Positions 1-7,529 of a stretch of 64,000 nt of DNA are shown piece by piece. The notes below the pieces were generated by a model, which saw only the letters and a list, made by a program, of their open reading frames with translations, made no database searches and had not been told where the DNA came from. Every line of letters starts with the position of its first letter. Position 1 is the stretch's first letter. The position numbers were made by a program, and so were the translations under genes. The stretch comes from HyVt-477 sp965224605 (GTDB lineage: Bacteria > Pseudomonadota > Gammaproteobacteria > Thiotrichales > Thiotrichaceae), in the NCBI GenBank assembly GCA_965224605.1, contig CBDCZP010000001.1:1-64000 (forward strand), in the 5' to 3' direction.

Positions 1-112
1 CTTTAGCGTTGCAAGACTCCATACCGTAGTTTTGTTTAGCCTTGTTTGTATCTGCATTAAGTGCAGTAGTGTTGGTCATCATGAGAGTTACTGAACCGTC
101 TGATGAGTCAAT
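1..112. other. Tail of an upstream integron cassette, no gene assigned
   Basis: This stretch lies upstream of the first attC site and should be the end of a cassette that starts outside the window. A minus-strand frame is open from an ATG pair at 77-82 off the left edge, reading MMTNTTALNADT and onward, but no ribosome binding site precedes it. A plus-strand frame is open from base 2 to a TGA at 92-94. I do not recognise either translation. Confidence 0.25.
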
Positions 113-240
113 CACTAACAAGGGCTTTGTTTGGACTGGCTCACTCAGCAGTTGATTTTAGTGTGTTAGCTTCGGGGTCAGTAAGCAGAGAATCATGCTA
201 AAGTAGTTTCAAACGCCAGCCCAACAAGCAAGCGTTATGT
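113..240 (+). other. Integron attC recombination site 1
   Basis: The left core reads CACTAAC (113-119) and the right core GTTATGT (234-240). The adjoining arms fold back on each other: GTTTGGACTGGC near 129-140 pairs with GCCAGCCCAAC near 216-226, leaving an unpaired base as is usual for attC. The start TAACAA and the end GCGTTATG match the ends of the Vibrio cholerae repeat class. The central CTCAGCAGTTGATTT resembles the same part of attC sites 2 and 3. It marks the boundary before the UPF0175/DUF3368 cassette. Confidence 0.75.
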
Positions 241-312
241 CCCAAAAGCTCAAACATCTCATATGCGTCACTACATGCTGAAAAAATCACACAGTAAGAA
301 ATTACATCTTTT

Positions 313-320
313 GCTATAAT
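313..320 (+). promoter_or_regulatory. Extended -10 promoter of the UPF0175 cassette
   Basis: TGCTATAAT is a consensus extended -10 element (TGn plus TATAAT at 315-320), 33 bases before the start codon. No good -35 hexamer is present, which fits an extended -10 promoter. A cassette with its own promoter is usual for toxin-antitoxin cassettes in sedentary integrons. Confidence 0.6.
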
Positions 321-352
321 GCTCATTAATCTATACACAAAAGGTAAAGGCA

Positions 353-628
353 ATGTCTGAGCAAACAATCAACATATCGTTTCCAGTCAAAAAAGGAATA
401 CTTAATTCACTCAAGGAAAGTCAGGCTGAATTTACAAAGGAAGTCCTCTTTTCTACTGCTTTGCTTTTCTACAGAAAAAGAAGATTATCTCTAGGTAAAT
501 CTGCTGAATTAGCAGGTTACAGTAAAGCATCCTTTATAAAGAAGCTACAAGATGAAAAGGAGTTTATCTTTGATTATAACGAACAAGAAATAGATGATAT
601 TTTTGATGATGTTGTAAAAATCAAGTGA
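353..628 (+). CDS. UPF0175 family antitoxin
   Basis: This 91-residue protein matches the UPF0175 family: the RRLSLGKSAELAGYSKASF segment is its predicted helix-turn-helix. UPF0175 proteins are usually found directly before a DUF3368 PIN-like toxin, and that is the arrangement here. An AAAGG-type ribosome binding site precedes the ATG. The stop codon overlaps the GTG start of the toxin in a GTGA, so the two were translationally coupled. It is expected to bind and neutralise the toxin and repress the operon. Because the partner gene is now split by an insertion sequence, this is probably an orphan antitoxin. It lies inside an integron cassette bounded by attC sites 1 and 2. Confidence 0.85.
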   Translation: MSEQTINISFPVKKGILNSLKESQAEFTKEVLFSTALLFYRKRRLSLGKSAELAGYSKASFIKKLQDEKEFIFDYNEQEIDDIFDDVVKIK

Positions 629-886
629 TAACAGTATCTAACACAACACCTATAATGTCGTTTAGTTCTATAGGTAAAGTCGAAATATTAAAAGATATAT
701 TTCAAGAAATCATCATTCCACAAGCCGTATACGATGAACTTAAATCTACACAAAGCATGTACGGTTACAATGAAGTAGATCTACCCTTTATAACTGTAAA
801 AGAAGTAAAGAATATTGAAAAAACAACAAACTTGCTAACTCAGCTAGACCTTGGAGAAGCTGAAACAATTGTACTATCGAAAGAAC

Positions 887-2208
887 GGTTCATCCGGAAA
901 GTGCGTACCTTACTCCGCCAGTTGAAATTCAAAAAAGAGTGTGAACATGCCTAAATACAATCTTTGCTACCAACAGAGATTACGGCATGTCCACTTCACT
1001 ACTTTACCATGCATGGGGGATTGATCACTGTGATTACTCCCGAACCAACTATCAACAAGGGGCCATCAATTTCAAAATAGAAGTACGAGATAGACTTATT
1101 TGTTGCTCCCACTGCAAGTCACGAGAGGTCATTCAAAAAGGTAAAATAAACCGAAGGATTAAGACATTACCCATTGGCAGGAAACCTGTTTTCATAGAGC
1201 TTGAAATACCAAGAGTGTACTGCTTGCACTGTCAAGTAACCCGACAAATAGAGTTGCCCTTTGCCAGAGCGCACAGCCGAACCACTAAAGCACTGGAGCG
1301 CTATGTTATAGAATTGTCCGGTATGATGACCATCAAGGATATTGCCCACTTGCTCCAAACGAGCTGGGACTTTATCAAGAACATCATTAAAAGACATTTA
1401 AAAAAGAAGTATGACAAACCCAAGCTTGGAAAACTCAAATATATAGCGATTGATGAAATTTATCTCGGTAAGAAACAAGGCTACATGACACTTGTTCTTG
1501 ATCTGAAATCAGGAGCAGTTGTCTTCACCGCTCTGGGGAAAAAAGGAGAAGTACTTAATCCTTTTTGGGAAGCGGTTAAAGCGATTCAAAACCACCATCC
1601 AAGCCGTAGCAACAGATATGGGACCCGCCTATATCAAAGCGGTACAAGATAACTTACCCAATGCCACATTGGTCTTTGATCACTTCCATATCATCAAGCT
1701 GTTTAATGAAAAGCTGACAAAGCTACGAAGAGACTTACATACACAGGTTGAAAATGTTGAGCAGAAAAAAGTCCTCAAAGGAACCCGGTGGCTATTATTA
1801 AAACGGGCAGATAACCTGAATGAAGAAACCAATGAGAAACAACGGCTAGAGGAGGCACTAAAGCTCAATGCACCACTAGCTACAGCGTATTATCTCAAAG
1901 AGGATCTTGGCTTACTCTGGAAACAGGAGAGCAAAGAAGATGCTACAAACTACCTTAAAGGTTGGATAAAAAGAGCTGAAGCATCAGGGATCAATATGCT
2001 GATAAAGTTTGCCAAGAAACTAGCTACATGGCGTAGCTGTGTATTGGCTTATTATGATACGGGTGGTTTATCAACAGGCCCTCTGGAAGGAGTAAACAAT
2101 AAGGTGAAAACTTTGAAAAGAATGGCTTATGGTTATCGCGATATGGAATTCTTTCAACTTAAAATTAAGGCTCTACATGAATGTAGGTACGCACTTTCCT
2201 GATGAACC
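887..2208 (+). mobile_element. ISL3-family insertion sequence, 1322 bp
   Basis: Terminal inverted repeats of 24 bp begin GGTTCATC at each end. The left copy is 887-910 and the right copy, inverted, is 2185-2208, with one mismatch at the ninth base. The flanking direct repeat is GAAAGAAC (879-886 and 2209-2216). An 8-bp duplication, repeats starting GG, a length of about 1.3 kb and a single zinc-ribbon DDE transposase are all characteristic of the ISL3 family. The perfect target duplication suggests recent insertion. The transposase is frameshifted, so the copy is probably non-autonomous. Confidence 0.93.
987..2202 (+). pseudogene. ISL3-family transposase, frameshifted
   Basis: The N-terminal part (987-1568) has a zinc ribbon (CCSHCKS then CLHCQ) and the first catalytic Asp in AIDEIYLG. 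The second part (from about 1570 to 2202) has the second Asp in VATDMGPAYI and the catalytic Glu in GPLEGVNNK. The two lie in different frames. The expected PFWKRLKR sequence is recovered by skipping one base in the GGG at 1567-1569, so a 1-base insertion in the T5-G3 run is the simplest cause. ISL3 transposases are normally made from one continuous frame, so programmed frameshifting is less likely. The stop codon lies inside the right inverted repeat. Confidence 0.88.
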
Positions 2209-2650
2209 GAAAGAACTAGGTGCAGACAATACTATCATTGATGAAAACATTGGTTATTACATTGCTAAAGAAAAAAACCTAAATGTAATACGAACGTTAT
2301 CAATATTGCTAAAAGCCAAAGAAGATAAAATCATAACGGAAGTTAAGCCTCTCATTGAGGAAATGATAGTCAAAGGAAGATGGTATTCAAACCATGTTTA
2401 TCAGTCATTTTTAAGTAAGGCAAATGAACTATAAATAGTCTACAAGCATGAAGAAGCAAGATAAAACACCATCTTGATAAATTAGAAAAGCCAGTTGTCG
2501 ATTATCTTTGTGAGATATAACATTTTTAAAGATCTACAGATCTTGTATAATTCTTCTCATAGCCTCTTTCGTTGGAAACAGTCGAGTATACAAGCAGAAT
2601 TTCCTTTATTTAGGTGGTGTAATAAAAAACCTCCTTAAATCAATATCTTG

Positions 2651-2780
2651 ACATAACAAGTAAATTGAAGAGGGACTTTTCTACTCAGCGGTTGATTTAC
2701 GTTCAGCGCATTCTGTGAGTTTATCTTTGATTAACCTTCAGTTATGTCTGTCCGAAAAGCCCCTTAATTTGGCGTTAGAT
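2651..2780 (+). other. Integron attC recombination site 2
   Basis: The left core is ACATAAC (2651-2657) and the right core GTTAGAT (2774-2780), separated to give a 130-bp site. The left arm AAATTGAAGAGGG pairs with the right arm CCCCTTAATTT with an unpaired G, as in attC hairpins. AAGAGGGACT and the final CCCCTTAATTTGGCGTTA closely follow the Vibrio cholerae repeat pattern. The site is nearly the same length as attC 3 and shares long blocks with it, indicating one homogeneous array. Confidence 0.85.
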
Positions 2781-2788
2781 GAAAACAA

Positions 2789-2827
2789 TTGACAACTTTC
2801 TCTTATGTATTACAATTAGTAATACAT
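2789..2827 (+). promoter_or_regulatory. Promoter with overlapping palindromic operator
   Basis: TTGACA (2789-2794) and TACAAT (2811-2816) are separated by 16 bases. A perfect inverted repeat, ATGTATTAC (2805-2813) and GTAATACAT (2819-2827), overlaps the -10 and the likely start site. RHH antitoxins repress their own operons by binding such palindromes, so this is probably the operator of the following gene pair. Confidence 0.7.
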
Positions 2828-2845
2828 GGTTATTGGGAGTACAGC

Positions 2846-3085
2846 ATGATTACACTTAGACTTGACCCACAGTTAGAGCAAACAATAAATTCCGTAGCTT
2901 ATCAATTAGGTGTTAGTAAATCAGAGTTGATAAGAAAAAGTATAACTGACTTTCTGGGTAATCTAGAAAAGCCATCACCTTGGGAGTTAGGCAATGACTT
3001 GTTTGGTAAGTATGCAAGTGGACAACATGATTTATCAATCAATAGAAAGGTACTAATCAAAGAAAAAATAAGAGCCAAGAGATGA
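2846..3085 (+). CDS. RHH (CopG-type) antitoxin
   Basis: The protein has 79 residues from the ATG at 2846, which follows a GGGAG ribosome binding site. The reading frame is open further upstream, but that part covers the promoter. MITLRLDPQLEQTINSVAYQ is the beta strand and first helix of a ribbon-helix-helix domain, followed by LGVSKSELIRKSITDFL. The C-terminal part, rich in basic residues, should wrap the partner toxin. The stop overlaps the PIN gene in ATGA. It is expected to be the antitoxin and autorepressor of a VapBC-like pair. Confidence 0.85.
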   Translation: MITLRLDPQLEQTINSVAYQLGVSKSELIRKSITDFLGNLEKPSPWELGNDLFGKYASGQHDLSINRKVLIKEKIRAKR

Positions 3086-3492
3086 AAAAAATCTTAATTG
3101 ATTCAGGTCCACTTATTGCGTTGTTTGACAGTAATGATGATTATCACGCTGCTTCTAAAAATTTTATAAAATCTAACCATAGTGAGTTAATAACCACTAT
3201 TGCCTCAATTACAGAAACATTACATTTACTAGATTTTAACAGAAATGCACAAATAGATTTCCTAGGTTGGGTGAATGCTGGGGCAGTAAGTATTGAGCCA
3301 ATTACAGCAAATGACCTTTTTAGAATAAAAGAACTAACAATAAAATATGCAGATTTACCGATGGATTTTGCTGGTGCGTGTTTAGTCTTTCTAGGTGATA
3401 AATTAAAAATAAATGAGATAGCGACTGTAGATAGAGACTTTGATGTATATAGATTAAAAGGGAAAAAGACATTTACAACTTATATAAAATAA
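3082..3492 (+). CDS. PIN-domain ribonuclease toxin
   Basis: This 136-residue protein is a complete PIN domain. The acidic metal-binding residues are visible: Asp in ILIDSGPLIALFD at the N-terminus, Glu in ITETLHLL, Asp in LPMDFAGACL, and Asp in ATVDRDFDVY near the end. PIN toxins of type II systems cleave tRNA, rRNA or mRNA in a metal-dependent way; the target cannot be read from the sequence. It overlaps the RHH antitoxin by 4 bases and occupies the cassette between attC 2 and attC 3. The gene appears intact. Confidence 0.88.
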   Translation: MKKILIDSGPLIALFDSNDDYHAASKNFIKSNHSELITTIASITETLHLLDFNRNAQIDFLGWVNAGAVSIEPITANDLFRIKELTIKYADLPMDFAGACLVFLGDKLKINEIATVDRDFDVYRLKGKKTFTTYIK

Positions 3493-3734
3493 TTCTGGAA
3501 TAAGAGTTACGTCATCGCAAGGCTCAAACACATGTTTTTAGAATTGAAATCGCAGAACAAAAGCAATGCTTGATTCATCACACTCATATTGGAGTTGAGG
3601 TTATGCAATAGTCAAAATCACATCACCTCTATTGGTTGGTGCTAATTTAATACATATTCTATCATGTTGTAATTAAAGTGGTTTTAAAAAATATTTAAAA
3701 TAATGACTGCGTGAAAAGTCCAGTAATGCACCTC

Positions 3735-3864
3735 ATCTAACAAGTAAATTCAAGAGGGATTTTTTGACTCAGCGGTTGATTTACGTTCATTGCATTCTGT
3801 GAGTTTATCGTAGCTTCAAGTGTAGTGCCTTCGGTGTCAAAAAGGCCCTTAATTTGGCGTTAGG
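3735..3864 (+). other. Integron attC recombination site 3
   Basis: Core sites ATCTAAC (3735-3741) and GTTAGGT (3858-3864) both fit the RYYYAAC and GTTRRRY consensus. The arms AAATTCAAGAGGG and GCCCTTAATTT pair with one unpaired base. At 130 bp it matches attC 2 exactly in length and shares ACTCAGCGGTTGATTTACG. It is the clearest of the three sites. No further attC was found downstream, so the Phd/RelE cassette that follows appears to be the last. Confidence 0.88.
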
Positions 3865-3917
3865 TGCGCGAGTAGTTCATGATGCCGTGTGAAAATATAC
3901 CAAATTGTTTAGAATGC

Positions 3918-3953
3918 TTGTCAAGCATAAAGTGATAGTTTAGTATCACTTTA
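3918..3953 (+). promoter_or_regulatory. Promoter and operator ending at the start codon
   Basis: TTGTCA (3918-3923) and TAGTAT (3941-3946) are 17 bases apart, which puts the transcript start at or next to the ATG at 3953. A perfect inverted repeat, AAAGTGAT (3929-3936) and ATCACTTT (3945-3952), covers the -10 and ends at the base before the ATG. There is no ribosome binding site, so the mRNA is probably leaderless. Confidence 0.65.
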
Positions 3954-4210
3954 TGAAAACTGAACTCGTAACTACATTAAAAAGAAAAGCCACTCAAATT
4001 CTTGCCGATTTACACGAATCGAAAGAACCTGTTTTAATAACTGAATATGGTCAACCTTCAGCCTATCTTGTTGCCGTTGATGACTATGAGTATATGCAAA
4101 ATAGAATGCAAATACTTGAAGGTATAGCTCGCGGTGAAACCGCAATTCTAGAAGGTCGTACATTCAGTCATATCGAAGCTAAAAAGGTAATGGGCAAGTG
4201 GCTGAAATAA
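3953..4210 (+). CDS. Phd/YefM-type antitoxin
   Basis: The 85-residue protein begins MKTELVTTLKRKATQILADL and continues KEPVLITEYGQPSAYLV, the usual N-terminal DNA-binding fold of Phd/YefM antitoxins. The C-terminal EGIARGETAILEG part is the usual toxin-binding segment. The start is supported by family similarity even though no ribosome binding site is present. It overlaps the RelE-type toxin gene by 13 bases. It should neutralise the toxin and repress the promoter through the palindrome directly before it. It is the first gene of the last recognisable integron cassette. Confidence 0.88.
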   Translation: MKTELVTTLKRKATQILADLHESKEPVLITEYGQPSAYLVAVDDYEYMQNRMQILEGIARGETAILEGRTFSHIEAKKVMGKWLK

Positions 4211-4521
4211 TATGGTCAGAATCAGCTTTATTAGACCTAGATGAAATAGCCGACCATATAGCACTAGACAAACCTAATGCCGCTAAAAAGCTGGTTAAAA
4301 ATGTATTTAATACGGTTGATCGCCTTGAACAACACCCTGAATCAGGGCGTTTTCCTCCAGAACTAAAAGGCAAACGCTATAAAGAAATAGTTGTTGGTCC
4401 ATGTAGGATTTTCCATCGTATCGATGTAGATCAAGATAAAGTATTTATACTCTATGTTATGAGAGGAGAAAGAACACTTAGAAAATTTATACTTAACGAT
4501 AGATCAGACGAAAACAGCTAG
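4198..4521 (+). CDS. RelE/ParE-family toxin
   Basis: The 107-residue protein starts with GTG and reads MAEIIWSESALLDLDEIADHI, typical of the RelE/ParE superfamily, followed by the helical hairpin LDKPNAAKKLVKNV. The C-terminal strand block PCRIFHRIDVDQDKVFILYV and RGERTL complete the fold. RelE members cut mRNA on the ribosome and ParE members poison gyrase; these cannot be separated confidently from sequence here. The 13-base overlap with the antitoxin gene indicates coupled translation. Confidence 0.87.
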   Translation: MAEIIWSESALLDLDEIADHIALDKPNAAKKLVKNVFNTVDRLEQHPESGRFPPELKGKRYKEIVVGPCRIFHRIDVDQDKVFILYVMRGERTLRKFILNDRSDENS

Positions 4522-4626
4522 ATAGATAGCAAAAGAAGATTTTGATAAATTATCACCTTACATAAAAAAGTCCAAGATATCTCGAACGGTTCATATGATA
4601 GAAAATCAACCATAAAAGGAACAATT

Positions 4627-4812
4627 GTGGCGCGGAATGCGATATCCGAAAGTGTAAGAGAGTCGGTTCTAAAAGAATATGATTATAAATATTCTGAAAA
4701 AGTTGATGAGCTTCTCGATTTTGTTGGACATTTACGAATGGGTGAGTTTTATAGTAAAAGATTAAAAAAGTTACTTAAAAGATCTCGTGCCTATAAATAT
4801 GAAAAAAAATAA
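4627..4812 (+). CDS. Hypothetical 61-residue protein
   Basis: The frame starts with GTG at 4627 after a good AAGGA ribosome binding site at 4616-4620 and encodes a Lys-rich, mostly helical protein (MARNAISESVRESVLKEYDY at the start). I do not recognise the family. It sits between a toxin-antitoxin cassette and a decayed gene, so it may itself be a fragment. Just before it, a short frame ending at 4612 (KEDFDKLSPYIKKSK) also looks like the tail of a lost gene. Confidence 0.4.
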   Translation: MARNAISESVRESVLKEYDYKYSEKVDELLDFVGHLRMGEFYSKRLKKLLKRSRAYKYEKK

Positions 4813-4821
4813 CCATTTTGA

Positions 4822-5108
4822 AACGAAGTTTGCCCTTCTAGGTATTACCTATGGTCTAACCGTATGATGGTACGTTATCGTGATTCAGCTGACTTTGCTA
4901 ATAATGCACCAGAGAATCACCAAGAAAGCTCGGTGTTCTATCTACTAGACAATTTATGTATTTTAGTTACTGGATGGCATCCTTATTTGTTGTTGTAGAG
5001 GACTGGGGTAAGTATGGAGTAAAGAGCGATGAAGTTAATAAACTCCTTGATTCTAAGTATCTTGTTATAATGAAAAGATATAGAAATGGTGTATTTCATT
5101 TTCAGTAG
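4822..5108 (+). pseudogene. Frameshifted fragment of a HEPN-like conserved protein
   Basis: One frame gives SRYYLWSNRMMVRYRDSADF and on to ESSVFYLL; after about 4947 a second frame gives RQFMYFSYWMASLFVVVEDW and on to KRYRNGVFHFQ, then a stop at 5106-5108. Together they resemble one conserved protein of unknown function, from memory of family members with YLWANRM and RRYRNGVFHFQ blocks. RNGVFH has the R-x4-H spacing of HEPN ribonucleases, but that link is an inference. A frameshift, a missing start and an early stop make it a pseudogene. Confidence 0.5.
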
Positions 5109-5207
5109 TAAGAAATTAACAAAATGTACAGGTATATATAGATTACTCCGAGATGCACAGCTCAGTTTGAGCTGTATGGTTTCTATAAAATGATAGGGAT
5201 TTTTAAA

Positions 5208-6119
5208 ATGAATGGTTTGCAGAAGTTTGTAATATCGCTGATGCTACTAATGTTCGCTATGACCCCACTGGGTTTCGCGAAGCAGGCAGTCGATGAGTTC
5301 AGTAATGTCAAAGTAGTAACCATTGAAGTGGGCAAAGGTTTATATATGCTCATGGGGCAGGGCGGCAATATCGGTTTGTCAGTGGGGGAGGATGGTGCAT
5401 TTATGATTGATGATCAGTTCGCACCACTAACGCCTAAAATTAAAGCTGCGATAGCTAAACTTACGGATAAGCCCTTACGTTTTGTTATTAATACTCACTG
5501 GCATTTTGATCATACCGGCGGGAATGAAAACCTGGGTAAAGATGGGGTTGTTATTGTTGCCCATGACAAAGTGCGCGAACGCATGTCCAAAGATAATTTT
5601 ATCAAGGCTTTTAATAAGGAAGTACCCGCATCTCCCAAAGTTGCTTTACCGATAATCACTTTCAATGACAGGGTGACTTTCCATCTAAATGCACAAGAAA
5701 TTCAGGTGGTTCATCAGGACAATGCACATACTGATGGTGATAGCATTATATTTTTCAAGACAGCAAATGTGATTCATATGGGTGATACTTTTTTCAATGG
5801 TCTCTATCCTTTTATGGACTCCTCTAGTGAAGGCAGTGTAAACGGCATGATAGCTGCGGTTGAGAAGGTGCTTAAAATTGCAGATGATGAAACAAAAATC
5901 ATTCCCGGACATGGGCCGCTGGGCAATAAAAAGTCATTAATTGCTTACAAGGATATGCTAGTAACGGTTAGAGATCGTATGCAAAAACTGATGGCAGAAG
6001 GGAAGACGATTGACGAAATCATCACTATGAAACCTAATGCAGATTTTGATGAGGCTTGGGGAAAAGCATTTCTTAATCCGGAGACTTTTTTGAAAGTCCT
6101 ACATTCTGTTATGCCGTGA
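5208..6119 (+). CDS. Exported MBL-fold metallohydrolase
   Basis: The protein has 303 residues from the ATG at 5208, which has an AGGGA ribosome binding site 8 bases upstream; an ATG at 5190 in the same frame lacks one. The N-terminus (MNGLQKFVISLMLLMFAMTP, cleaved near GFA) is a signal peptide. The zinc motif HWHFDH lies near residue 100, with further ligands in NAHTDGD, IHMGDTF and PGHGP. This pattern is that of metallo-beta-lactamase-fold hydrolases such as the periplasmic SoxH-like and B-class groups; the substrate is unknown. An 8-bp hairpin (5157-5164 with 5168-5175) lies in its leader. Confidence 0.85.
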   Translation: MNGLQKFVISLMLLMFAMTPLGFAKQAVDEFSNVKVVTIEVGKGLYMLMGQGGNIGLSVGEDGAFMIDDQFAPLTPKIKAAIAKLTDKPLRFVINTHWHFDHTGGNENLGKDGVVIVAHDKVRERMSKDNFIKAFNKEVPASPKVALPIITFNDRVTFHLNAQEIQVVHQDNAHTDGDSIIFFKTANVIHMGDTFFNGLYPFMDSSSEGSVNGMIAAVEKVLKIADDETKIIPGHGPLGNKKSLIAYKDMLVTVRDRMQKLMAEGKTIDEIITMKPNADFDEAWGKAFLNPETFLKVLHSVMP

Positions 6120-6130
6120 TATAGGTAACT

Positions 6131-6155
6131 CGTGTTTGCTATCGTTCAATACAGG
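6131..6155. repeat. Short interspersed repeat, copy 1
   Basis: CGTGTTTGCTATCGTTCAAT followed by ACAGG lies just after the MBL hydrolase stop. Near-identical sequences follow the phosphatase gene (6753-6776) and acnB (54711-54735). The end segments can pair loosely (GTGTT with AATAC). Confidence 0.45.
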
Positions 6156-6261
6156 ATATTCTAAACTCTTCTGTAAAATAGCTTGTAGCGATATATTATT
6201 ATTTGTGTGTAAATGTTAGTATTAGCACGCTTACAATAATGCTATTTACATAGATAAACAC

Positions 6262-6750
6262 ATGAATAATAATAGAAAAATATCGGTTCTTTTTGTCTGC
6301 ATGGGGAATATTTGTAGATCACCCACGGCACAGGCTGTATTCGAGAAGGTAGTTCGGGAAAACGGCTGCGAGGACTGGATACACATTGATTCTGCGGGTA
6401 CGCATGCCTATCACATAGGGGAGCAACCGGATGCTCGATCACAAGCTGCAGCGCTGGATCGGGGTATTGATATGTCGTCGCAACGGGCGCGCCGTGTAGA
6501 GACAGTGGATTTTGACCAGTTTGATTATGTGCTGGCTATGGACAAGTCAAACTATAAGGATTTAAAGCTTCTTGCAAAACCGGCTCAACGTAAACAGCTT
6601 CATTTGTTTTTGGATTTCGCCAAGGGCTGGGATGTAGCAGAAGTACCTGATCCCTATTATGGAGGTAGTCATGGCTTTGAGCGTGTTTTAGATATGGTTG
6701 AATCAGCTTCTGAAGGTTTGTTGGAAGATATTCTAAGCAGAAAGCATTAA
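6262..6750 (+). CDS. Low-molecular-weight protein tyrosine phosphatase
   Basis: The 162-residue protein has the family P-loop VCMGNICRSPTA near the N-terminus (nucleophilic Cys, then CX5R) and the general acid Asp in DPYYGG near residue 131. The length is normal. These enzymes remove phosphate from tyrosine residues and in bacteria often act on BY-kinases or arginine-phosphorylated proteins. No polysaccharide genes adjoin it, although a BY-kinase-like gene lies at the far end of the window. No clear ribosome binding site precedes the ATG. It faces plsC tail to tail. Confidence 0.92.
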   Translation: MNNNRKISVLFVCMGNICRSPTAQAVFEKVVRENGCEDWIHIDSAGTHAYHIGEQPDARSQAAALDRGIDMSSQRARRVETVDFDQFDYVLAMDKSNYKDLKLLAKPAQRKQLHLFLDFAKGWDVAEVPDPYYGGSHGFERVLDMVESASEGLLEDILSRKH

Positions 6751-6752
6751 CC

Positions 6753-6776
6753 CGTGTTTCGCTATCCTCACACAGG
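6753..6776. repeat. Short interspersed repeat, copy 2
   Basis: CGTGTTTCGCTATCCTCACA followed by CAGG fills the gap between the convergent phosphatase and plsC genes. GTGT at one end can pair with ACAC at the other, so it may act as a weak two-way terminator. Confidence 0.45.
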
Positions 6777-7511
6777 CTAAATCGGTGGTAATGTCGCCTG
6801 TTCTGTTTCTATCCAGTTTTTAACTTCTTCTATAATGCTGTTAGAGTCGCGTCCTTCGGTGAGTATTTTAGGGCCAATACTAATAGTAATGATGCCTGGT
6901 TTTTTTATATAACTATGACGTGGCCAGCTTTCACCCGCATTGTGGGCAATAGGTATGATGGGATAGCCACTATAACTTGCCAGAATAGCGCCACCCATTT
7001 TGTAGCGGGCTTTTTTCCCGGGTACGACACGTGTACCTTCTGGAAACATGCAAATCCAGATGCCTTCATCAAGGCGATCTTTGCCAATGGTTTTGATTTG
7101 TTCTACGGCTGAACTTCCAGCGCTTCTGTCTATAGCAATAGGTTTCACCAGTTTCAGCGCCCAACCAAAAAAAGGTATCTTTAATAGTTCTTTCTTAAGA
7201 ACCCAGGCAAAGGGTGGGATGAGCGTGGGGATGGCCATGGTTTCCCATGTGGATTGATGATTGGCCAATACAATATGGGGGCTACTTTTGTCCATATTTT
7301 CAGGGTTTTTCACACGGTAGTGAACACCACAGGTGACTTTTAACCACCAGACATTAACATGCGCCCATGAGATGAGAATGGTGAATCTAATTCTGTAGGG
7401 GAAGAGAAATAAAACAGAGGTTAATAGACCATAGCCCATGGTCATAAGCGCGTAGCCTATCCAGAACAGGGTGGCTCTAAAGCCGAGCCATAGCTTATTG
7501 GGTGTTGTCAT
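6777..7511 (-). CDS. plsC: 1-acyl-sn-glycerol-3-phosphate acyltransferase
   Basis: The 244-residue protein has two membrane segments near the N-terminus, the catalytic block NHQSTWE (the NHX4D-like motif with Glu replacing Asp) and the substrate-binding FPEGTR. The enzyme acylates lysophosphatidic acid to phosphatidic acid in phospholipid synthesis at the inner membrane. The E form of the first motif is common in this proteobacterial subgroup. It is the last gene of an rph-rdgB-plsC operon, 18 bases after rdgB. Which of several PlsC paralogues it is cannot be told. Confidence 0.88.
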   Translation of the reverse strand: MTTPNKLWLGFRATLFWIGYALMTMGYGLLTSVLFLFPYRIRFTILISWAHVNVWWLKVTCGVHYRVKNPENMDKSSPHIVLANHQSTWETMAIPTLIPPFAWVLKKELLKIPFFGWALKLVKPIAIDRSAGSSAVEQIKTIGKDRLDEGIWICMFPEGTRVVPGKKARYKMGGAILASYSGYPIIPIAHNAGESWPRHSYIKKPGIITISIGPKILTEGRDSNSIIEEVKNWIETEQATLPPI

Positions 7512-7529
7512 AGGTGAGCCTTGGGTTGA

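Larger units (their letters stand above)
625..2434 (+). pseudogene. DUF3368 PIN-like toxin interrupted by an insertion sequence
   Basis: The gene starts with GTG at 625 and reads MITVSNTTPIMSFSSIG, the N-terminus of DUF3368 PIN-like nucleases, as far as SKE at 885. An insertion sequence occupies 887-2208 with duplicated target bases 879-886 and 2209-2216. Removing the element plus one duplication restores one frame (SKE joined to LGADNTIIDEN and on to the stop at 2434), giving a protein of 159 residues, normal for the family. The LGEAET and NTIIDE segments carry the acidic residues expected at the nuclease centre. Read through into the element, the broken N-terminal part ends at 954. The toxin is therefore presumably inactive. 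Confidence 0.9.

Noticed and set aside
1567..1570. Programmed frameshift in the ISL3 transposase
   Set aside because: ISL3 transposases are made from one frame; the shift direction (+1) is not the usual -1 slippage of insertion sequences that use it.
4526..4612. Short frame KEDFDKLSPYIKKSK before the 61-residue gene
   Set aside because: It has coding character but no start codon; too short to annotate, mentioned only in the neighbouring entry.
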